From IMG/VR virus record IMGVR_UViG_3300027741_000185, positions 1-30,901 of that record: a DNA stretch of 30,901 bases. One strand, given 5' to 3'. The position numbers and the translations under genes are program-made. The number at the start of each line of letters is the position of its first letter. Within the stretch, counting starts at the first letter, position 1. This stretch comes from a virus. Below, one piece after another: positions 6,320 to 13,800 of this stretch. Below the pieces are notes generated by a model that did not search any database, was not told where the DNA came from, and saw only the letters and a program-made list of their open reading frames with translations.

Positions 6320-8182
6320 ATGGACATTTCAAACAGAATTTTATCGGATATAACTGTGTATATGAAATACGCAAAGTATATCCCTGAACTAAAAAGAAGA
6401 GAAACTTGGCAAGAATTAGTTTCAAGAAACATGGAGATGCATATTAAGCAATATCCTAAATTAGAAAAAGAAATTCGTGAGAATTACATGTACGTTTTCA
6501 AAAAACAAGTATTACCCTCAATGAGGTCAATGCAGTTCGCAGGAAAACCAATTGAAATCTCACCTAACAGAATTTACAACTGTGCCTTCGCACCGATTGA
6601 TGATTGGAGAGTGTTCTCTGAAATAATGTTCTTACTTTTAGGTGGAACAGGTGTTGGTTACTCAGTACAAAAACATCACGTTGATGCTTTACCTGAAATC
6701 AGAAAACCAAATAAAGAAAGAGGTAGAAGATGGTTAGTTGCCGACTCAATAGAAGGATGGGCTGATGCTGTTAAAGTATTAGTTAAATCATATTTCTTCG
6801 GTGGTTCAAAAATTGAATTCGACTTCAGTGACATCAGACCAAAAGGTGCAAGACTTATCACATCAGGTGGTAAAGCTCCTGGCCCACAACCATTGAAAGA
6901 ATGTTTAATTAAAGTTGAGGGAATCTTAGATTCAAAAGAAGGTGGTGAAAAATTGAAACCAATTGAAGTACATGATATTGTTTGTCATATTGCAGATGCA
7001 GTATTAGCTGGTGGTATCAGAAGAGCAGCACTTATTTCATTATTCTCAGCAACTGACGAAGAAATGATTGGATGTAAGAGTGGAGCATGGTGGGAAACAA
7101 ATCCACAAAGAGGTAGAGCTAATAACTCTGCAGTTTTGATGAGACACAAAATTACCAAAGAATACTTCATGGAATTATGGAAGAGAATTGAAGCAAGTGG
7201 GGCAGGAGAACCTGGTATCTACCTAAGTAATGATAAAGATTGGGGAACTAATCCTTGTTGTGAAATTGCTTTAAGACCATTCCAATTCTGTAACCTCACA
7301 GAGGTTAACGTATCTAATGTTGTATCACAAGAAGATTATGAAGATAGAGTTAGAGCGGCATCTTTTATTGGAACATTACAAGCGGGATATACTAACTTTC
7401 ACTATTTGAGACCGATATGGCAAAGAACAACCGAGAAAGACGCATTGATTGGAATATCAATGACAGGTATCGGTTCAGGAGCTGTTTTGGGTTTAAACAT
7501 GAAATCAGCGGCAAAAGTAGTTAAGGAAGAAAACAAAAGAGTTGCAGAATTATTGAATATTAACGTATCGGCAAGAACAACAACAGTTAAACCTGCGGGA
7601 ACTACATCATTGACTTTAGGTACATCATCAGGTATTCACGCATGGCATAATGAATATTATGTGAGAAGAGTTAGAGTTGGTAAGAATGAAGCAATTTATT
7701 CACATTTAAAAAATAATCATCCCGAATTAGTTGAGGATGAATATTTTAGACCACACGATACTGCGGTTATTGGAATACCACAAAAAGCACCTGAAGGGTC
7801 AATTTTAAGAAACGAATCACCAATCCAATTATTGGAAAGAGTTAAAAAAGTTCAACAAGAATGGATTAAACCTGGTCATAGAAATGGAAATAATGCACAC
7901 AACGTATCGGCAACAATCTCAATTAGAGAGCATGAGTGGCCAGCAGTTGGTGAGTGGATGTGGGAAAATAAAGAATCTTACAATGGACTTTCAGTATTAC
8001 CTTATGATGGCGGAACATATATTCAAGCACCGTTTGAAGATTGTACAAAAGAAAAATACGAAGAATTAATGAAGACTCTTCATGATGTTGATTTATCAAA
8101 AATTGTTGAAATGCATGATGATACTGACTTGAGTGGAGAGGTAGCATGCGCGGGTGGAGCTTGTGAAGTTACACTAGTTTAA
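6320..8182 (+). CDS. nrdJ: Adenosylcobalamin-dependent (class II) ribonucleotide reductase
   Basis: Single-chain class II reductase, most like the monomeric ribonucleoside-triphosphate reductase of Lactobacillus leichmannii, which makes dNTPs using adenosylcobalamin to generate the thiyl radical. Active-site pieces are complete: partner Cys88 (IYNCAF), the thiyl loop NPCCEI with Asn311, Cys313 and Glu315, second redox Cys324 (FCNLTEVN), AGGIRRAALISL, KPAGTTSL (phosphate loop), and the C-terminal reducing pair Cys610/Cys615 in CAGGACE. Length 620 aa is shorter than the 739-aa L. leichmannii enzyme. No small (beta) subunit gene, needed for class I, is nearby. Activity depends on cobalamin made or imported by the host. 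It starts after its own promoter-like box. Confidence 0.92.
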   Translation: MDISNRILSDITVYMKYAKYIPELKRRETWQELVSRNMEMHIKQYPKLEKEIRENYMYVFKKQVLPSMRSMQFAGKPIEISPNRIYNCAFAPIDDWRVFSEIMFLLLGGTGVGYSVQKHHVDALPEIRKPNKERGRRWLVADSIEGWADAVKVLVKSYFFGGSKIEFDFSDIRPKGARLITSGGKAPGPQPLKECLIKVEGILDSKEGGEKLKPIEVHDIVCHIADAVLAGGIRRAALISLFSATDEEMIGCKSGAWWETNPQRGRANNSAVLMRHKITKEYFMELWKRIEASGAGEPGIYLSNDKDWGTNPCCEIALRPFQFCNLTEVNVSNVVSQEDYEDRVRAASFIGTLQAGYTNFHYLRPIWQRTTEKDALIGISMTGIGSGAVLGLNMKSAAKVVKEENKRVAELLNINVSARTTTVKPAGTTSLTLGTSSGIHAWHNEYYVRRVRVGKNEAIYSHLKNNHPELVEDEYFRPHDTAVIGIPQKAPEGSILRNESPIQLLERVKKVQQEWIKPGHRNGNNAHNVSATISIREHEWPAVGEWMWENKESYNGLSVLPYDGGTYIQAPFEDCTKEKYEELMKTLHDVDLSKIVEMHDDTDLSGEVACAGGACEVTLV

Positions 8183-8217
8183 AATCATGAGAGATAATTT
8201 AGTTCAAAACATTATTA

Positions 8218-8430
8218 ATGGAATCTACTATTCAATTAAAGGAAATAGATAATAATAAGAGGGAGGAGTCTAATAAACTTCTCCCTTCTCATTATTATAT
8301 GGAAGGTGATAGAGTTATTTTCACAGAAGAGTTTCACAAAAAAAGAGGGAGTTGTTGTGGTAATTATTGCAGACATTGCCCTTACGACCCAAAACATACT
8401 AAGGGAACAAGCTCTTTAAGAAAAAAATAA
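8218..8430 (+). CDS. DUF5522-like small Cys-rich protein (70 aa)
   Basis: Residues 26-57 carry a HYYMEGDRVIFTEEFHKKRG segment followed by SCCGNYCRHCPYDPK, which I recognise from memory as the DUF5522 pattern, common as a small chromosomal gene in Bacteroidetes and of unknown function. The CC-x3-C-x2-C cluster suggests metal binding. The first 20 residues are polar and divergent. It begins 35 nt after the ribonucleotide reductase and ends 20 nt before gp25, so it lies at the boundary between metabolism and structural genes and looks like a host-derived gene. A redox or metal role next to the reductase is possible but not shown. The start at 8218 is the only ATG in frame before the conserved part. 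Confidence 0.75.
   Translation: MESTIQLKEIDNNKREESNKLLPSHYYMEGDRVIFTEEFHKKRGSCCGNYCRHCPYDPKHTKGTSSLRKK
8249..8299 (+). other. Long imperfect inverted repeat in the 5' part of the DUF5522-like gene
   Basis: The left arm (about 8249-8268, ATAATAATAAGAGGGAGGAG) and the right arm (about 8279-8299, reverse complement ATAATAATGAGAAGGGAGAA and one more base) pair over about 20 positions with few mismatches around a 10-nt loop. It lies 31-81 nt into the gene and would fold the mRNA near the start codon. Confidence 0.5.
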
Positions 8431-8438
8431 TCCATGTA

Positions 8439-8447
8439 TATTTATAT
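8439..8447 (+). promoter_or_regulatory. TATTTATNA-like box before gp25
   Basis: TATTTATAT lies only 3 nt before the gp25 ATG. It matches 8 of 9 positions of the recurring motif. The spacing would imply a near-leaderless transcript, so this copy is the weakest of the set. Confidence 0.25.
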
Positions 8448-8450
8448 TAT

Positions 8451-8921
8451 ATGGCAGCAGGAGTAACATATGGTTTGAACTTCCCGTTTCAAAATTCAAT
8501 TAAAGGAGATTATCTTCAACTTACAGAATTAGAATCAGAAGAAATTAAGGCAGATTTAATTCATCTTTTATTAACAAGAAAGGGTTCAAGATATTTTCTA
8601 CCCGATTTTGGTACAAGATTATATGAATTTTTATTTGAACCATTTGATGGTTTGACTTTCGACGCAATACAATCCGACATTAGAGATGCGGTCGGAAGAT
8701 TTATGCCCAACCTACTATTAAATAATATTACAATAACTCCATTAGACCCAATGGAAGAATATGATTTAAATACAGGACAAGCAACAGCTGGTACAAGTAG
8801 TTCACCAATATATAGGTTTCCTGGTAAAGGAACCGCTGAATATACTGCAAAAATTAAAATAGACTACTCTAACAACAAAAATACTTTTGCACAAAGTGAT
8901 TTTGTAATCATCAATATTTAA
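8451..8921 (+). CDS. 25: Baseplate wedge protein gp25 (GPW/gp25 family)
   Basis: Member of the gp25/gpW family, a small wedge component that, with gp6 and gp7, forms the core bundle around the baseplate hub and helps nucleate sheath assembly. The diagnostic block is residues 34-64, with LIHLLLTRKGSRYF, then LPDFGTRLYEFLFEP. The C-terminal part alternates strands (AEYTAKIKIDYS), as in the family. Length 156 aa compares with 132 in T4. The ATG is preceded by an A/T leader without Shine-Dalgarno. It is followed 5 nt later by gp6, the usual partner, confirming the start of the baseplate operon. Confidence 0.92.
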   Translation: MAAGVTYGLNFPFQNSIKGDYLQLTELESEEIKADLIHLLLTRKGSRYFLPDFGTRLYEFLFEPFDGLTFDAIQSDIRDAVGRFMPNLLLNNITITPLDPMEEYDLNTGQATAGTSSSPIYRFPGKGTAEYTAKIKIDYSNNKNTFAQSDFVIINI

Positions 8922-8926
8922 TAATA

Positions 8927-10765
8927 ATGGCTAATCGTAAAATATCGTATACAACTAGAGATTTTGAAGGTATAAGAACCGAGCTTCTAAATTATGTAAG
9001 GACATACTATCCAGAATTAATTCAGGATTTTAATGACGCATCAGTATTTTCAGTTTTTATTGATTTAAATGCCGCAGTTGCCGATAACTTACACTATCAT
9101 ATAGATAGAAGTGTTCAAGAGACTGTTTTACAATATGCACAACAAAGGTCCTCAATTTATAATATTGCCAGGACTTATGGTTTAAAATTACCAGGACAAA
9201 GACCTTCAGTTGCTTTAGTCGACTTCTCAATTACAGTTCCAGCTTTTGGAGACAAAGAAGATGAGAGATATCTTGGTATTCTAACAAGAGGTTCACAAGT
9301 AACAGGAGCGGGAATTGTATTTGAAAATATCTACGATATCGATTTTTCATCACCATACAATGCTCAAGGATATCCAAATAGATTGAAAATACCTAACTTC
9401 AACGCCAACAACGTATTAATAAATTATACAATTACTAAAAGAGAACTTGTTGTAAATGGTATCACAAAAGTATTCAAAAGAGTTATTACACCAAATGACG
9501 TAGTTCCATTCTTTGAATTATTTTTACCTGAAAAAAATGTTTTAGGTATAACAAGTGTTTTGTTGAAAAGTGGTACAGAATATACAAACACTCCTACAGC
9601 TGCAGAATTTTTAGGAGTATCTAATAGATGGTATGAAGTAGACGCTTTAGCAGAAGATAGAGTTTTTGTTGAAGACCCTACAAAGGTTTCAGACCAACCT
9701 GGTATTAAAGTTGGTAGATACATACAAACATCAAATAGATTTATCAGTGAATTTACACCCGAAGGATTTAAGAAAATGACTTTTGGTGGTGGAACAAACA
9801 CAGCCCAAGACGCACTTAATCAATTCACAACGGTAGGTGCAACTTTAGATTTACAAAGATATATGAATAACTTTTCATTAGGTTCTACATTAATTCCAAA
9901 TTCAACATTATTTGTTCAATACAGAGTTGGTGGTGGTTTGGCAACAAATTTAGGAACTAATGTTATTAATCAAATTGGTACAGTTTCTTTTTATGTTAAT
10001 GGTCCTTCTGAATTGACTAACTCATCTGTTGTTAACTCTTTAAGGGCTAATAACGTTACAGCAGCTGTTGGTGGAGCAGGAGTTCCTTCATTAGAAGAAA
10101 TTAGAAACTACGTTTCATTTAACTTTTCAGCACAAAAAAGAGCGGTAACTGTTCAAGATTATGAATCAATTATTAGAAATATGCCATCTGAATTTGGTGC
10201 ACCAGCTAAGGTATCAATAACAGAAAACGACAACAAAATTTTGATTCAACTCTTATCTTATGATACATCAGGTAAATTAACAAACTTGGTATCTAACACA
10301 TTAAGACAAAACGTGGCCAATTATCTTTCTAACTATAGAATGATGAATGACTATATTTCGATATTAAGTGCTGAAGTTATCGACTTAAGTATTGAAGTTT
10401 CAATTGTATTAGACTCAGCACAAAACTCAGGACAGATTATTTCAAATGTTATTGATAAAGTTAATACGTACTTCAACCCACAAACAAGACAATTAGGTCA
10501 AAACGTATATCTATCAGAACTTAGAAGTATTATACAAAATCAAAATGGTGTATTAACCGTTGCGGGATTGAATGTTTATAACATGGTTGGAGGACAATAT
10601 TCTTCAGCACAAACATCTATGGTCTATTCAGACCCAGCAACTAATCAAATAAAACCTGTTGATGATACAATTTTTGCACAACCTTCTCAGGTTTATCAGA
10701 TTCGTTATCCAAACAAAGATGTGAAAGTCTTAGTTAAGAACTTCCAATCTGTGACTTTCTCTTAA
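8927..10765 (+). CDS. 6: Baseplate wedge protein gp6 (baseplate J-like)
   Basis: Large baseplate wedge subunit, the gp6/gpJ family, which dimerises to link wedges into the baseplate ring and relays the switch to sheath contraction. N-terminal residues 1-90 (TTRDFEGIRTELLNYV, PELIQDFNDASVFSVFIDL, VQETVLQYAQQRSSIYNIA) form the helical family signature. The C-terminal baseplate-J block begins near EIRNYVSFNFSAQKRAVTVQ and continues through YESIIRNMPSEFGAPAKV and a beta-rich end. Length 612 aa compares with 660 in T4. The 98-nt gap that follows holds two promoter-like boxes, so this gene ends the gp25-gp6 unit. Confidence 0.9.
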   Translation: MANRKISYTTRDFEGIRTELLNYVRTYYPELIQDFNDASVFSVFIDLNAAVADNLHYHIDRSVQETVLQYAQQRSSIYNIARTYGLKLPGQRPSVALVDFSITVPAFGDKEDERYLGILTRGSQVTGAGIVFENIYDIDFSSPYNAQGYPNRLKIPNFNANNVLINYTITKRELVVNGITKVFKRVITPNDVVPFFELFLPEKNVLGITSVLLKSGTEYTNTPTAAEFLGVSNRWYEVDALAEDRVFVEDPTKVSDQPGIKVGRYIQTSNRFISEFTPEGFKKMTFGGGTNTAQDALNQFTTVGATLDLQRYMNNFSLGSTLIPNSTLFVQYRVGGGLATNLGTNVINQIGTVSFYVNGPSELTNSSVVNSLRANNVTAAVGGAGVPSLEEIRNYVSFNFSAQKRAVTVQDYESIIRNMPSEFGAPAKVSITENDNKILIQLLSYDTSGKLTNLVSNTLRQNVANYLSNYRMMNDYISILSAEVIDLSIEVSIVLDSAQNSGQIISNVIDKVNTYFNPQTRQLGQNVYLSELRSIIQNQNGVLTVAGLNVYNMVGGQYSSAQTSMVYSDPATNQIKPVDDTIFAQPSQVYQIRYPNKDVKVLVKNFQSVTFS

Positions 10766-10771
10766 CACATT

Positions 10772-10780
10772 TATTTATTA
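10772..10780 (+). promoter_or_regulatory. TATTTATNA box, distal copy before the 1614-aa gene
   Basis: TATTTATTA is 7 nt after the gp6 stop and 83 nt before the ATG at 10864. With the second box at 10840-10848, this leader has two copies, possibly two start sites. Confidence 0.35.
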
Positions 10781-10790
10781 AAACTTTGAC

Positions 10791-10848
10791 TTATAATTTA
10801 TAATGTGTATGTGTGCACCTTGAAAAATAACACATAAACTATTTATAA
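10791..10848 (+). other. Imperfect inverted repeat in the leader of the 1614-aa gene
   Basis: ATGTGT (10803-10808) pairs with ACACAT (10830-10835), and TTATAA (10791-10796) with TTATAA (10843-10848), giving two stem blocks with an internal loop and a 21-nt apical loop. The right arm contains most of the second TATTTATAA box, so the structure could occlude or present it. Confidence 0.35.
10840..10848 (+). promoter_or_regulatory. TATTTATNA box, proximal copy before the 1614-aa gene
   Basis: TATTTATAA ends 15 nt before the ATG at 10864, a spacing shared with the boxes before 107, 19357 and 25870 (13-14 nt). Confidence 0.45.
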
Positions 10849-10863
10849 GTTAAAGAGATTTTA

Positions 10864-13800
10864 ATGGGTCAATCCTACAGAATAAAAACCGATATCGGAG
10901 TAAACAAAACAATCAATGTAGATTTAGAACAAGATTTTGAATTTTTAGAGATTCTATCTCTAAAGATACAACAAACAGATATCTATACAAGAAATTGTGC
11001 CGATTATGGTGTAATTGTGGGTAGAGTTACCGCAAATAATGGATTTGGTCTTCCAAATGCAAGAGTTTCGATTTTTATACCAATTGAGGTAGTTGATGAA
11101 TCGAATCCAATTATCTCATCAATATATCCTTATAAATCACCAAGTGATAAGAATTCCGACGGGTATAGATATAATCTATTACCCTATGAAAAATCATACT
11201 CAACACACGCAGCAACAGGGACGTTACCATCAAGATTAGATGTTTTAACAGGCTCTACCACAATAGAATTGTACGATAAATATTATAAATATACTTCTAA
11301 GACTAATGAAAGTGGGGATTATATGATTATGGGGGTTCCTTTGGGTTCTCAGACAATTTTCATGGACGTTGACTTATCAGATATTGGTGAGTTTTCGTTA
11401 ACTCCACAAGATTTAATTAGGATGGGAAAAGCAACTCAAGCTCAAGTTGCTGGAAATAGATTTAAGACATCACAAGATTTAAATTCTTTACCACAAATTG
11501 TTAGTTTAACAAAACTAATCGAAATTTCACCATTGTGGGGAGACCCAACAATATGCCAAATTGCGGTTAATAGGTTAGATTTCGATTTAAGAGACGACGT
11601 AAATATTGATATACAACCAACGTCTGTTTTTATGGGTTCAATGGTATCCTCAACAGACAAATACAGAATTAGAAAAAATGGTAAACCACGAGATGACATG
11701 GGAAATCTTTGTGGTTTAATTGCGGGTACTGGACAAATATTAGCTATTAGACAAACAATCCAACAAGATTCTAATGGAAATCCTGTTTTAGAAGAGTATC
11801 AAATGGAGCAAGCTGGAAATGTGATTGATGGAAGCGGTACATGGTTAACAGAACTACCAATGAATTTGGACTACCTAATAACTAATGAGTTTGGAGAAAA
11901 GGTTTTATCAAATAATCCATCATTAGGTATTCCAACAAAAGCAAAATATAGATTTAAAATAAAATGGTCTCAATCATCTTCAGTAAATGAAGATACTAAG
12001 AGAGCCTATTGGTTGGTACCAAACGTGAGAGAATATGGTTGGAATGTATCAACATCAAATACTGACCCTATCAATGGTAGTACAACACAACAACAACAAG
12101 TTGCTAGTTCATATTATTTTGGACTTAATTGGACAGGATACACTCAAGGATTTTCAGGACCAGCTAAAATAAACTTATTAAATGAAAAAATTAATGGAGA
12201 GGATACTTTTTATAATTTCGAATTTAATAGAGTTTATACCATATCAAGTTTAATTAGTGAATATAAAAATGGAGTTGCTAGAGGTAGATTTGTCGGCATC
12301 AAAGAAATTGATTCTTCTGATTGCGAATCAACAGTCAATAAATTTCCAGTAAATGATGGATTTAGAAATTTTGATTTTCTTTATTTTTTATTTGCAATCA
12401 TTATGCAAATAATTCAATTATTAGGGTTACCATTATTAATTATATTTGAGTTTTTAGCCTTTTTATGGAATAATTTTGCGGTGTTACTCCTCTTATTTTT
12501 AATACCATTTTTATTTTCTCAAGCATATCAAAATTTTATTGCAGCAAGTGTTGCGTTCCCAGCGGTAGGTTTAATAGTTATGCATATCATTTTTGGTATA
12601 TTATTTTTAATCTTAGGTATAACGGCAATCGTTAAGTTCAGAAGTATTGTAAAATATAAGTTTGGTAGGATAAAATTACCAATGATAACTTATCCTGAGT
12701 GTCAAGCTTGTGACTGCGAACCTGAAGTTACTAAACAAGATGGAAGTGTTACTGCATTTAGTTTGTTGACTCAATTTTCAAATAATGGTTTATATTATGA
12801 GAAATTAAATAAATTGTTAGAATCCCAAAGTATTTCAGAGTTAGATGACCCAAATTCAGTAAATGACAAATCCGTTTTGTCTTTGATGTTTTCACAAGCG
12901 ATGGGTACACGAACGGATAAAAGGGATGATAATACAGTTTATAAAACTACTAAATCCCAAGACTTAAGATTACCTGACACTACAAATTTTGCTGGGACTC
13001 CAAAACCAACATTTGCGGCATCTTCAGATTTAAGTATGGGAGAAAGAATTAATATTTTTAATTCAAGAAAAAGGTATTTTGATGGTATTAATAAAATTAG
13101 CGTAACTTTTGATGTTGCTTCAAACGTTGGAATCAATCACTTCGACAATACATTAACAGTATTGATGAATCAAAAATTAGAGTCAGGAACACTTTATACT
13201 TTTGTTGACCCTTTTACGACATCTGATGTGAATTATACCTATACAGCACAAACATCTTCTGGGTTAATAGTGACTGGTATTAGCGGTGTAACTAAACAAA
13301 TAGGTGCAGGATTAGTAACGGTTGATTACGCTAATCCAACAAATCAAACTTTAAACTCATCTCAAACATATTTTTTAAGTACTGGCTCTACAGAAGTTAA
13401 TTATAAATTCCCTAGTGATAGAGAATATTATCAAGTTATTACAGCAATAACAATATCTGAAGCGGCAAAATTATGGAATACTTCAAATCAAAATTCATTA
13501 CCAGGTGCTCTATTGGCTCCAACAAACATTTTGTGGAATATAAAAGACGCATTTGGTTGGCAACATTCAAAAGGTGCAACATATAATACGTCCGATGTAT
13601 TTAGTGATTTTGACAATCAATACATCACAATTATTCAAAGAGGAGTTGACCCTTATTCTCCAATATATATTAATGGTTATGGTATAGGAAAAATATTAGG
13701 ATTATCTAATGAAAATGATTTTTATCTTACTGCGAATACAAGATTGAATATACCAATTCAAAAAATTACAAGTGGTATTGCAACACAGGAATTTACATCG

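Noticed and set aside
8187-8252. 21-codon frame beginning ATG 8187, overlapping the DUF5522-like gene
   Set aside because: It is too short, has no recognisable content and may just be part of the leader. A leader peptide cannot be excluded but is unsupported.
9424-9801. 125-aa minus-strand frame inside gp6
   Set aside because: It lies wholly inside a well-supported gp6 gene and has no initiation context or domain. It is explained by codon bias.
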